This document shows positions 9,318 through 17,602 of a DNA stretch of 64,000 nucleotides, piece by piece. Origin of the DNA: an uncultured Veillonella sp. GTDB taxonomy: Bacteria; Bacillota; Negativicutes; Veillonellales; Veillonellaceae. A program made the position numbers and the translations under genes. Location of the stretch: contig CAAEOZ010000090.1 of assembly GCA_900757715.1 (NCBI GenBank), positions 1-64,000 on the forward strand, read 5' to 3'. Under the pieces are notes generated by a model. That model searched no databases. It had not been told where the DNA came from and was given only the letters and a program-made list of their open reading frames with translations. Position 1 is the stretch's first letter. Every line of letters begins with the position of its first letter.

Positions 9318-9501
9318 TCCAACAATTTAATAGAAGCTGATATTCGCTCTGTCTATTTAGATACGCAGAACGTATAAGTAGCCCCGAACTATCCTGAAAG
9401 CCTCCATAGTGACCTAAGTCGGTTTCAGGATAGTTCGGGGCTTTTTATATCATTAGTACTCTTACCGGGCGAATATCAGCTTTCAAATCCGTTGGATTAT
9501 T
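9313..9501. repeat. Nested palindromic element B with conserved loop
   Basis: Three nested arms are present. AATAATCCAAC (9313-9323, overlapping the stop codon of the upstream gene) pairs with GTTGGATTATT (9491-9501). AAGCTGATATTCGC (9334-9347) pairs with GCGAATATCAGCTT (9469-9482). GCCCCGAACTATCCTGAAA (9381-9399) pairs perfectly with 9423-9441. A small ATACG/CGTAT hairpin lies on the left flank. The loop is GCCTCCATAGTGACCTAAGTCGG, close to the loops of elements A and C. The inner stem plus T-run (9442-9446) is a strong terminator. Confidence 0.85.
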
Positions 9502-9672
9502 TAATCCCCTTAGGGGTCTTGCTAGACGTTCCTAGGAGGTCTTATATCATTTATGCATTTAATAGAGTTTTTATTAGCATTTTGCAATTATGATGAAATC
9601 ATGATGAATTATACTATGTGAAATGCATAGTTAATTTAGGGTACAGTAATGTACAGATAGGAGAGAGTCATT

Positions 9673-9810
9673 ATGAAAAAATGGTTCGCGTGTTTAGCAG
9701 TGGCAGGTTTATTGTTTGGTGCTGGTGTGAGTGTATCTCAGGCTGAGAGTTGGTATTATGTTGAAGGTGGAGATCCTAGTATCAGGGCTTTCATAGAATA
9801 TTTATTTTAA
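9673..9810 (+). pseudogene. Truncated copy of the small exported protein family
   Basis: This 45-residue frame has a clear ribosome site (AGGAGAG) and an intact signal peptide ending SVSQAESWYYVEGGDPS, like its 123-124-residue neighbours. It then stops after a short unrelated tail (IRAFIEYLF). About 80 residues of the mature domain are missing. It is most simply a decayed duplicate lying between two intact members, though a short secreted peptide could still be made. Confidence 0.6.
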
Positions 9811-9856
9811 TCTTATATACTATTCCTGTATTTTATTTTTTACGAGAGGTATTATT

Positions 9857-10231
9857 ATGAAAAAAACATTGGCAGCTGTTTTGGCAGCAGGCGCATTATT
9901 AATCGGCGGTATTGGTAGTGTTGATGCGGCTAATTGGTATACAGTAGGCACTGATAGCAATGGTGTTACTTGGTCTATCGACAATGATTCTGTTAAAAAA
10001 GACGATAAAAAAGCGGTAATGGACATTAAAGCTATGGACTACGAAGGTTACCACTACATCGTGACTGAAGAGTTCAATCACAAAAAACAGGAAGTTAAAG
10101 ATCTTAAGGTGACTCTTTATAACCCACAAGGTTATGTTGTGAAAGAGGAACAAGTTAATAAAGATAGCCGTAAAGTTGAGCCAGGTACACCTGCGTACGC
10201 TGTATTCCAACTTATTTGGGGCGGTAAATAA
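9857..10231 (+). CDS. Small exported protein, family member 2
   Basis: This is a 124-residue secreted or periplasmic protein. The signal peptide MKKTLAAVLAAGALLIGGIG ends at VDA-A. The mature part NWYTVGTDSNGVTWSIDNDSVKK aligns with the product at 8946. It is lysine-rich and ends in FQLIWGGK. It is the third of three tandem family members in 1.3 kb; a more distant relative is at 47.8 kb. Role unknown. A good terminator follows at 10327. Confidence 0.7.
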   Translation: MKKTLAAVLAAGALLIGGIGSVDAANWYTVGTDSNGVTWSIDNDSVKKDDKKAVMDIKAMDYEGYHYIVTEEFNHKKQEVKDLKVTLYNPQGYVVKEEQVNKDSRKVEPGTPAYAVFQLIWGGK

Positions 10232-10326
10232 TCTAATCGTATAGACGAGCACAGGGCTTAGCCGTAATACACTGTTGAACGGTCATATCTCGTTTAGATT
10301 GATTATTTTTGTGAAAGCTTCATATA

Positions 10327-10357
10327 CGCACGTTCTCACAGAGGACGTGCGTTTTTT
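10327..10357 (+). terminator. Terminator after small exported protein 2
   Basis: CGCACGTTCTC pairs with GAGGACGTGCG (one G-T wobble) around ACA and is followed by six T's. Confidence 0.85.
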
Positions 10358-10478
10358 ATATTTTCATTGGAATATATTATATTTACCTAACATATGTTGT
10401 ATTATATAGGATTAATTTCTGTTCACGGGCTTTTAATTCCTTTAAAATAGGTGAATTATTTAGCTATTCGTGGTAAAA

Positions 10479-10535
10479 TGTGATTTATATTACACTTTTT
10501 GCATGATTTTTGTACCAAAGTGTAACAATTTTACA
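10479..10535 (+). promoter_or_regulatory. Two inverted repeats upstream of hydrogenase, possible redox-regulator sites
   Basis: TGTGATTTATATTACAC (10479-10495) and TGTAACAATTTTACA (10521-10535) are dyads of the TGTgA-N-TtACA type. They resemble the operators of Rex, the NADH-sensing repressor that commonly controls fermentative and hydrogenase genes. They lie ~130-190 bases before the hydrogenase start, with a TATACT at 10559-10564 between. Assignment to Rex is inference; another dimeric regulator is possible. Confidence 0.4.
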
Positions 10536-10665
10536 TAGTATAAACTTTCACTATAGCGTATACTATAGGTAAGATGCAGAAGTATAGCTTGGGCGCAGTG
10601 CTCCGTAGTTTGGCATATTTCGCCCCAATAGGTTTGGTAGTTATAGTTTGTTAGAGGAGGTCCTC

Positions 10666-12096
10666 ATGTCTCAATACGAATTTATCGATAAACGCGTGCC
10701 GATTGCACTAGACAATCCATCCATTTATCACGACATTTCCAAGTGTAAAAACTGTACGTTATGCCGTCGCGCTTGTGCGGATGTAATGAGCGTACTTGAT
10801 TACTACGACCTTGATGCAAATGGCGATGTGCCTGTATGTATCCATTGCGGTCAATGTGCGGCAGCATGCCCATTCGACTCTATGCATGCTAAATCCGAGC
10901 TTGAAAAGGTAAAAGCAGCCCTTACTGATCCTGAAAAAATCGTCGTAATTCAAACGGCTCCTGCTGTTCGTGTAGCAATTGGTGAAGGCTTCGGTTATGA
11001 ACCGGGCACATTCTTGGAAGGTAAAATGGTCGGTGCCTTGCGTGCACTTGGTGCAGACTATGTAGTAGATACTAACTTTGGTGCGGACTTAACCATTATG
11101 GAGGAAGCATCCGAGCTTGTAGAACGCCTTAAAAATGGCGGACAAATTCCTCAGTTTACAAGCTGCTGTCCAGCGTGGGTACGCTTTGCGGAAATCTATT
11201 TCCCTGAGTTGATTCCTAACTTGTCTTCTACACGTTCTTGTATCGCTATGGAAGCGGCTATGATTAAAACGTACTTTGCAGAGAAAAAAGGCATCGATCC
11301 TCGCAACATTGTGTCCGTATCTGTAAACCCTTGTACTGCTAAAAAAGCGGAAACAAAACGGGAAGAAGAAAATGCAGCGGCTCGTTATCATAATGATGAC
11401 TCCCTTGGCATGGATACAGATATTTCCATCACAACTCGTGAGTTCATCCGTTGGATCCAAGAGGAAAACCTCGACTTCAATGCCATTGAAGATTCTAAAT
11501 TTGATGATTTAATCGGTATGGAAACTGGTGCATCCATCATCTTCGGTAACACCGGTGGTGTTATGGAAGCAGCGATGCGTACGGCTTACAAGCTCATCAC
11601 TGATAAAGAGCCACCTCCATATGCGTTGACTCACCTCGAGGACGTTCGTGGTATGGAAGGCGTAAAAGAGGCGACTGTTCAATTGGGTGATGATGTAACA
11701 TTGTCGGTTGCCGTTGTTCACGGTGGTAAAAACACACGTGACTTTTTGAATGCTTTGAAAGAAAACGGTAAACATTATGACTTCATTGAAGTTATGGCGT
11801 GCCCAGGTGGCTGTATCGGTGGCGGTGGTCAACCGCGTACTAAATTGCCTCAAGCGGTTAAAACTAAGGAAGCTCGTATCGGCGGCCTTTACGAAGCTGA
11901 CGAAAACTATAAATGGGTTGCGTCTTATGAAAATGAAGAAATCCAAACATTGTACAAAGATTTCTTAGGAGAACCATTGGGTCACAAGGCACACGAACTT
12001 TTACACACACACTACACAGACCGTAGCGCGGTTCTTGGTACTCGTAAAGACGTAACACCTGAAACATGTCCAACATCCCCTAAATTTAAAGGTTAA
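10666..12096 (+). CDS. [FeFe]-hydrogenase, short form with two N-terminal 4Fe-4S clusters
   Basis: This 476-residue enzyme reversibly reduces protons to H2, usually with ferredoxin as partner, in the cytoplasm. The N-terminus carries two ferredoxin clusters, CKNCTLCRRAC and CIHCGQCAAACP. The H-cluster motifs follow in order: TSCCPAWVRF (L1), VNPCTAKKAE (L2, usually MPCTAKK) and VMACPGGCIGGGGQP (L3). Its size and cluster content resemble the monomeric hydrogenase of Megasphaera elsdenii, another member of the Negativicutes. AGAGGAGGT lies 4-5 bases before this ATG, so I reject an in-frame TTG 18 bases upstream. In lactate fermenters such an enzyme disposes of electrons from pyruvate oxidation as H2. 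It is monocistronic. Confidence 0.93.
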   Translation: MSQYEFIDKRVPIALDNPSIYHDISKCKNCTLCRRACADVMSVLDYYDLDANGDVPVCIHCGQCAAACPFDSMHAKSELEKVKAALTDPEKIVVIQTAPAVRVAIGEGFGYEPGTFLEGKMVGALRALGADYVVDTNFGADLTIMEEASELVERLKNGGQIPQFTSCCPAWVRFAEIYFPELIPNLSSTRSCIAMEAAMIKTYFAEKKGIDPRNIVSVSVNPCTAKKAETKREEENAAARYHNDDSLGMDTDISITTREFIRWIQEENLDFNAIEDSKFDDLIGMETGASIIFGNTGGVMEAAMRTAYKLITDKEPPPYALTHLEDVRGMEGVKEATVQLGDDVTLSVAVVHGGKNTRDFLNALKENGKHYDFIEVMACPGGCIGGGGQPRTKLPQAVKTKEARIGGLYEADENYKWVASYENEEIQTLYKDFLGEPLGHKAHELLHTHYTDRSAVLGTRKDVTPETCPTSPKFKG

Positions 12097-12191
12097 TGAT
12101 AGCCGATTACTTAAATAGCACAGACTAAGCAATCAAATGCTTATACACTCATTGTAAAGTTAGCCATTTAGGGTATAACAACATAACATAG

Positions 12192-12276
12192 AAAATCCTA
12201 CGGGTCATGAGTGACTTGATACTCACGTAGCCTTTGTTACAGTGCGGTCACTTTTAAATGATTCGTAGGATTTTTT
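12192..12276 (+). terminator. Hydrogenase terminator, long hairpin
   Basis: AAAATCCTACG pairs with CGTAGGATTTTTT at the base. The large loop contains secondary pairing such as GAGTGAC...CTCAC. Unlike elements A-C it lacks the CTAAGTC loop. Confidence 0.7.
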
Positions 12277-12420
12277 ATATAATTATTCAAAATTCACATA
12301 TTTTTACTGTATAACTTTATTATAATAATCCAGTATAAAAAAATTATTTTATTATGAGGAAAAGATGAATCATTTAGTGTATAATATAAAAATATACTGT
12401 ACGGATCAAAGGGGGGAATT

Positions 12421-12486
12421 ATGGGTGTTGCATTGGGAGAGCAACATAAAAAGCCCATAATATTCATAATATTGCGTAAGTATTAA
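12421..12486 (+). CDS. Possible 21-residue leader peptide
   Basis: AAGGGGGGAATT places a very strong ribosome site just ahead of this ATG. The frame encodes MGVALGEQHKKPIIFIILRK plus Tyr and stops 16 bases before the GH3 lipoprotein start. A TATAAT is ~40 bases upstream. Leader or small independent peptide; no family recognised. Confidence 0.35.
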   Translation: MGVALGEQHKKPIIFIILRKY

Positions 12487-12502
12487 GGAGCTTTTAGGAG
12501 AG

Positions 12503-13651
12503 ATGAACCAGTTTTTTCGGCGGGTCCTGAGTGGCCTTGCCTTACTAGTTGCTGTCGTTGGTACAACTGGATGCCAACATGAGAGTCAGGCAGAACAAGA
12601 AACGGTACGAACCGTATCGTACCGTGCCGTCATGGAGTCCAACAAACCCGTGTCTGAAAAGGTGGACACTTGGATTGCGGCCATGTCTCAAGAGGATAAG
12701 GTGGGGCAGCTGATGATGATCAGCCTTCATGGCAGTACGATAGGACAATCCCAAAAGGATGTGATCCGAAAATACCGTGTCAGTGGCGTTATGCTAACGA
12801 ATGAAAATCTTATTAATAAGAATCAAGTGAAAACTTTCACCAGCGATATTATGCAAACGGCGATAACCTCTAGCATGGTGACACCCTATATCGGGGTACA
12901 TCGTGATCGCATATTGCATGGGAATGAAAGTTTCTTGCGGTTGCCGAAGCCCAATCGGTGGGGGCAATTGCCTATGGATCGTATCATCAACTTGGCCACG
13001 CGATCTGCTATTGAAATGCGGGATATGGGTTTTAACCTAGTTATTGGGCCTAATGCTAATCTTGGTGTACCTAATATGTCCTATACATCCGATCCCACGT
13101 GGGCAGGCCATATAAACCTTGCCATGGTGGAGCGTTACCAAATTAATCATATGTGGTTTGCTTATAACTACTTTCCGGCGGTGACCTTAGGGGATGCATC
13201 CTTTGGATCTGCTAATGAGGCGAAAGCGTATCTCAGTAATAATGATGTAGCCGTCTTTAAACGTCTCATTGCACAGACGACGGCGAATAGCTATATGCTC
13301 GTGATGAGCCATATTCAAATTCCCGCTATCGATAACGAGAATTTGGCGAGCTCCTCTAAGGCGATTATTGATGGTTGGCTTCGCAAGGAGCTTGGCTATA
13401 AAGGTATCGTTATGACAGACCGTATCGATGTGGGTGCGTTGCAATCCAATCAAAAGATAGGCGATTACGCTGTGGCCTCTATCTTGGCGGGCAGTGATCT
13501 TATTCTTGTTGATGCGGATACGATTCATATCGATGAAGTCCATCGTGCGCTGACTCAGGCGGTGGCGGATGGAACGATTACGACCGAGCGCCTCAACGAA
13601 TCAGTTAAGCGCATTTTATTGATGAAAATGCAAACTCAAATTGAACCATAA
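12503..13651 (+). CDS. GH3-type (NagZ-like) lipoprotein lacking catalytic motifs
   Basis: This 382-residue lipoprotein has lipobox VGTTGC near residue 24. It follows the beta-N-acetylhexosaminidase (GH3) fold from SQEDKVGQLMMISLHG through GYKGIVMTDRIDVGAL to LNESVKRILLMKM. It aligns throughout with the product at 50611. However, the substrate loop DQEGGAVAR is replaced by GVHRDRILH, and the general acid-base loop KHFPGxGxTxxDxH by YNYFPAVTLGDASFG. Only the TD of the nucleophile motif is kept. A cell-wall sugar hydrolase activity is therefore unlikely; a binding or regulatory role for the shell is possible. The frame is undisturbed over its full length. Confidence 0.75.
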   Translation: MNQFFRRVLSGLALLVAVVGTTGCQHESQAEQETVRTVSYRAVMESNKPVSEKVDTWIAAMSQEDKVGQLMMISLHGSTIGQSQKDVIRKYRVSGVMLTNENLINKNQVKTFTSDIMQTAITSSMVTPYIGVHRDRILHGNESFLRLPKPNRWGQLPMDRIINLATRSAIEMRDMGFNLVIGPNANLGVPNMSYTSDPTWAGHINLAMVERYQINHMWFAYNYFPAVTLGDASFGSANEAKAYLSNNDVAVFKRLIAQTTANSYMLVMSHIQIPAIDNENLASSSKAIIDGWLRKELGYKGIVMTDRIDVGALQSNQKIGDYAVASILAGSDLILVDADTIHIDEVHRALTQAVADGTITTERLNESVKRILLMKMQTQIEP

Positions 13652-14064
13652 AATATGTAGATATATCAGATTATGTAATCAGAAATTTACGAATTAGATA
13701 TTTACTATTAAGAAGCTTAGTATAAGAACATTCAGTAACAATTTAATATACTTTACATGCAAATGACGTGCTATACCTTTTGGTAAGCACGTCATTTTTA
13801 AAATATATAGATTAAATATATGGCTTATCATATATAACTTATATAACTATGTCTTATATGATATGTTGATATCAAACGTATATGAGAATAAAGTAATCAT
13901 AAGGCCTTTTATGATAGTAAGGCAATACGTATCACATGAAAGCTCTGATTTGATGGGTAAAAAAATTAACATAAAAAAAAGCTATGTTAATGATATGAAA
14001 AAAATTTTAATAATGATTTAAAATTATGATATAATAATTTTCGTAAATAGTTGGAGGTGAGTAT
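13652..14064. other. A+T-rich intergenic gap
   Basis: It holds the terminator at 13761-13799 and then ~260 bases of A+T-rich sequence with no ribosome site plus frame until the ATPase. TATAAT-like boxes near 14028-14036 may serve that gene. Confidence 0.5.
13761..13799 (+). terminator. Terminator after GH3-type lipoprotein
   Basis: AAATGACGTGCT pairs with AGCACGTCATTT, followed by T's. Confidence 0.85.
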
Positions 14065-15129
14065 ATGAATTTTGTGGGACGTGCTGAGATTATAGAGAGT
14101 ATCCAGTCCCGTATTGCATTGGGTCAAATGAGTTTATGTGTTGTATATGGTCCTCATCGCAGTGGTAAATCATATGTGGCTTCGCAGCTTGTACGCCGTC
14201 ATAAGGCGGTATACTTGGCGGGGCGCATGGCCAATGAATCAGTCCATGTGGCTGATATAAATAGAGCTCTTGAGGCACGTTTTGTTCCTGCTGATGCTCA
14301 AGACAAGTTTGAGCCTGTAGAGACCTTGCATGAGGCCTTTGTAAGACTTTTTGAAAGCAGTGTGAAAATACCTCAGACTGTGGTGATTGATGATTATCCA
14401 TTCTTGGTGGAGGCTGTACCTCAGTTCCCAATTCACTTGCGTGATTTATTAGATACCTATAAAGATACGAGCCGATTAAACATCATTTTGATGGCTAATG
14501 GCATGGAACAGCTCGATGGCCGCATCATTGGCAATCGCAGCCTTATCGGACCTTTCGTGTCCGAATATCTCGAGGTGAAACCATTTTCCTTGGTTGATAT
14601 GAAATCCTTGGGCCTTCACTATGCAAAGGATGATTTGCGCACCGTCTTTGCTGTAACAGGTGGTTTGCCTGCCTATGTACAATACTTTGATAATGGTGAA
14701 AGCATCGATACGAATATTATTAATTTGTTCTTCTCAGTAACGGGAGCTCTCTTTGAAGAAACACAGTATATCTTGCATCGAGATATGAAAAATATAACCG
14801 GTGCCAATGCTATTTTAACGGGCCTTGCTAGCTTGGAAAGACCGTACTACGTGGAGCTTTTACAAGAAAGCCAAATTAAAAGTGGCACGTTCACATCTCG
14901 TTTGAACGATCTCATCTCTATGGGGCTCGTGGGCCGCATTCAGGCAAGTAACCGTGGGAACGCGAAGTACGCGGATTACCATTTCACGAATAGTATGTTC
15001 CATTTCTGGTACCGCTATGTATATAAATACTGGGGCGATATCGTACGCGGTTATGGCGCTGATGTATATTATAATCATGTAAAACCGCAGCTAAAGGACT
15101 TTGTCCAAGCCGCGTGTATTGCGATGTAA
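14065..15129 (+). CDS. STAND-like ATPase (ATPase_2/DUF234 type), shorter than family
   Basis: This 354-residue protein has the ATPase_2 P-loop fold common in archaea and anaerobes. FVGRAEIIESI opens the domain, GPHRSGKS (~residue 30) is Walker A and TVVIDDYPFL (~112) is Walker B. GGLPAYVQYFD marks the lid and a winged helix spans ~250-320 (SRLNDLISMGLVGRI). Family members usually run to ~450 residues with a nuclease-like DUF234 tail. Here the protein ends at FVQAACIAM, where that tail would begin, so the tail is missing. The role is unknown; such ATPases are suspected in defence or element maintenance. GGAGGTGA precedes the ATG. Confidence 0.7.
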   Translation: MNFVGRAEIIESIQSRIALGQMSLCVVYGPHRSGKSYVASQLVRRHKAVYLAGRMANESVHVADINRALEARFVPADAQDKFEPVETLHEAFVRLFESSVKIPQTVVIDDYPFLVEAVPQFPIHLRDLLDTYKDTSRLNIILMANGMEQLDGRIIGNRSLIGPFVSEYLEVKPFSLVDMKSLGLHYAKDDLRTVFAVTGGLPAYVQYFDNGESIDTNIINLFFSVTGALFEETQYILHRDMKNITGANAILTGLASLERPYYVELLQESQIKSGTFTSRLNDLISMGLVGRIQASNRGNAKYADYHFTNSMFHFWYRYVYKYWGDIVRGYGADVYYNHVKPQLKDFVQAACIAM

Positions 15130-15141
15130 TTAGACAATTTC

Positions 15142-15180
15142 AGATTGAATACTATTACTTAAAGATTGAATACTATTACC
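15142..15180. repeat. Two-copy 21-bp direct repeat after the ATPase
   Basis: AGATTGAATACTATTAC occurs twice in tandem at a 21-base interval, immediately 3' of the ATPase stop codon. Confidence 0.7.
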
Positions 15181-15204
15181 CAATGATAGTATATATTTCC
15201 TCTA

Positions 15205-15243
15205 AAAAATGACACCACATTGTGTATGTGGTGTCATTTTTAG
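15205..15243 (+). terminator. Terminator after ATPase
   Basis: AAAATGACACCACA pairs with TGTGGTGTCATTTT around TTGTGTA, followed by a T tract. Confidence 0.88.
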
Positions 15244-15422
15244 TAATAATATATTTTCAGCAATTACCCTTTGAATCTCATACTTATGTTGTACTTTGGA
15301 TAGAAATTAAGGCTCAAGTATAACAGAATATAGGGAAATTCCAAGGAATTGCCGATTTGTCAAAAAACTCTTTCCGCGGTATTGTGTACATAAGCGCTAT
15401 GCCATGGCAGGAAAGGGGATTT

Positions 15423-16289
15423 ATGTTATATACAAACGAAGAACCTTTAGTACAAAAAACATGTATTAAAACTGCAAACTTACAACATGACAACTATCAG
15501 TCAAAAAAATTAGAAACACAGGCATTACCATCTCATTCTTTATTATCGAAAGCTGATGAGTCTAGCCGAAGTATTCCAGAGAAACTGAAATTACAGACCC
15601 TCGTCTGTGGTCATCAAGTCTTATCGTCCTTGTCGGACAAGAGTCTCGTGTCCATTTGTCAAAAGCCAAATATGAGGATTCAGACGGTAGGGTATCAACC
15701 GTGGTCCGTTGATGAGCTTCGTCATGATGCGGCACAAATCGAGCTCTGTCGTAGGTATCGACCGCTCATCTTGCACTATACGAATCGTATGGGAAACCGT
15801 GAGTTCCGCGAGGACGTAGAAAGCTATCTATGGGCCATCCTCATAGAATCGATTTATAGCTTTGATTTGGACGGACCTGTACCGTTCCCAGGCTTTGTGA
15901 AAGCGGGCATCATGTACGGTTATATGCGGTACTGGAAGCGTGAGCGATTGCGTTATCGCCGTGAAATTCACATCCCAGATCGCACTACCGATGATGGAGA
16001 AGTCGCCTTTGGTATGGATATCTTCGCATCTGGCGAGAATGTGGCGGATATGGTGATGAGTGCCGACGAAGAGCATAGGATACGAGCTCGTCTAGTGTGG
16101 GCTTTAGGCAGACTATCTCCTGATCAACGGGACCTACTGCGCCGTGTCTATGGTGAGTGTCAAAGCTTGGTATCGGTTAGTGAAGAACTGAACTGCAGCC
16201 GCCAAGCCATCCAACGGCGTCACGAACGAGCCATTCGAAAGCTGCGTAGATATTTGAGTACGGACTTTGAAGACTTGCGTGTACATTAG
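15423..16289 (+). CDS. Divergent sigma-70 family factor
   Basis: This is a 288-residue protein. The first ~95 residues are a low-similarity N-terminal extension. Region 2 can be seen at ~105-165 (LCRRYRPLILHYTNRMGNREFREDVESYLW), with the FREDVES core of sigma-2. Region 4 is at ~225-280: LVWALGRLSPDQRDLL and VSEELNCSRQAIQRRHERAI give the helix-turn-helix. It has sigma-2/sigma-4 architecture like ECF-type or competence sigma factors. AGGAAAGGGG lies ahead of the chosen ATG; an upstream TTG frame has no ribosome site. No anti-sigma factor is adjacent. The next gene, an unknown protein, may be a partner or target. Confidence 0.7.
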   Translation: MLYTNEEPLVQKTCIKTANLQHDNYQSKKLETQALPSHSLLSKADESSRSIPEKLKLQTLVCGHQVLSSLSDKSLVSICQKPNMRIQTVGYQPWSVDELRHDAAQIELCRRYRPLILHYTNRMGNREFREDVESYLWAILIESIYSFDLDGPVPFPGFVKAGIMYGYMRYWKRERLRYRREIHIPDRTTDDGEVAFGMDIFASGENVADMVMSADEEHRIRARLVWALGRLSPDQRDLLRRVYGECQSLVSVSEELNCSRQAIQRRHERAIRKLRRYLSTDFEDLRVH

Positions 16290-16608
16290 TTATTATAATT
16301 TAATTTCTTATTTATATCCTATATATTGCATATTTCTTTTAATCTCGATTAACGAATATACATAAAATATGCAATTCTCAATTTAAATGAGAAAATAATG
16401 ACACATCAAGGTATAGTTAACTTTTACAAGATCATAAAGTCTTTAATTATACGTAAATTTCTATAGTTTTGTATATATATTTACAAATTATACAGGCTGA
16501 TATACAATTAAATCAGCAGCAGATTAAAGCATGCTAATCTGCTTTCACAGAACACGTGTTCATTGTATTGTTGAAAGGAATGTTCCTGATCAGATTGGAG
16601 AGGATTCC
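16290..16608. other. A+T-rich gap between sigma factor and unknown gene
   Basis: It contains a hairpin AGCAGATTA...TAATCTGCT (16520-16545) but no convincing terminator tail, and no small frame with a ribosome site. The separation of more than 300 bases argues that the next gene has its own promoter. Confidence 0.45.
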
Positions 16609-17217
16609 ATGGCAATAGATGATAAACTAACAGATTTGATGGCCGCTCGGCTATCTAAGGGAGAAGATTTGGATTTGATCTACACGAATCCAAAGAATCA
16701 CATTGTTTGTTTTATTCCTACCTATCAACCTAGTGGTGGGGACAGTACGAAGTGTTATTTTGTGGATGGACGCGAAGAAATGGTCCATTTGCCGATGCGA
16801 ACGATTACTCGAGAGCTGGCGATGCAGGAAGGGCTGAGACCCAATTACATCATGACCAGCGATGGTCGGCGCAGCAGCTATACTGCGCCTAAGACCTATG
16901 GTCCGCATCTAACCTTTGCGCATATTAAATGTCGCCGCTCTATCGGCAAGGACGTGGTGTACGGCCTCTTTAACGTGGCTATACCCTATGAATATATCGT
17001 TACCGAAGGTCCGGAACCGGATACGAGCTATATTCATGTGGCGGACTTTGCACCGATCTTGGTGTACCAATCCCCGCGTCATGTCAAACACAAACTGAAT
17101 GAAGCAATGCTAGAACACTGCAACTACGTGCGAAAAATGCTAGCCCGCATCAAACTCAGCCAAAACCCTCAAGTCGTGGCCGAACTATTTATCGCCTGGA
17201 GAGACCTAACGAGATAA
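16609..17217 (+). CDS. Unknown 202-residue cytoplasmic protein next to sigma factor
   Basis: There is no signal peptide or membrane span. The N-terminal half contains CYFVDGREEMVHLPMRTI, then RRSSYTAPKTYGPHLTFAHI, and the C-terminal half is helical and basic (YVRKMLARIKLSQ). The short strand-like motif with 'VDG..MVHLP' is loosely reminiscent of ComK or LytTR-type regulators, but order and spacing do not fit well and I do not assign it. GGAGAGGATTCC places the start here, 26 codons inside a longer open frame. Codon use matches the sigma gene upstream. Confidence 0.6.
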   Translation: MAIDDKLTDLMAARLSKGEDLDLIYTNPKNHIVCFIPTYQPSGGDSTKCYFVDGREEMVHLPMRTITRELAMQEGLRPNYIMTSDGRRSSYTAPKTYGPHLTFAHIKCRRSIGKDVVYGLFNVAIPYEYIVTEGPEPDTSYIHVADFAPILVYQSPRHVKHKLNEAMLEHCNYVRKMLARIKLSQNPQVVAELFIAWRDLTR

Positions 17218-17602
17218 TTCGTTGGATGGTGAAAGTAGAAGTAGGAGGGTGGAGAGAAATCTGGGAAAGGAGGATAGTCGTATAAGAAAAAGAAGAAACT
17301 GCGGGAGCAGTAAATATTAATATTAGATACTAAAATTAGAACCACCCCTGGTTAGGGGTGGTTTTTTTGTATGTGTAAACAATGAAGAAATCTTCACATA
17401 ATGCTTGAAATTACATGAGTAAAAAAATACGCGTCTTATATGATAATATATAAAGTAATATTTAGATTGCGCAAATTCATAAGCAATTATTCTGTTAAAA
17501 TCAAATTTATTACATGAAAATAATGTGAATTTAATCATAAATTATGATAGAATGAGAGTAATTATAACCGGCATTATAAATTTCATATAAGGGGCATAAG
17601 GT
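17218..17602. other. Left edge of the restriction/defence island
   Basis: Purine-rich sequence after the unknown gene is followed by a terminator (17341-17368). Then ~230 bases of very A+T-rich DNA lead into the first island gene. I see no tRNA, integrase or clear direct repeat that would mark an attachment site. Confidence 0.5.
17341..17368 (+). terminator. Strong terminator before the island
   Basis: ACCACCCCT and AGGGGTGGT pair around GGTT and are followed by seven T's. Confidence 0.92.

Noticed and set aside
16609..17217. Assignment of the unknown protein as ComK
   Set aside because: Only a short strand motif is similar; the order of conserved blocks differs from ComK and no search could be run.
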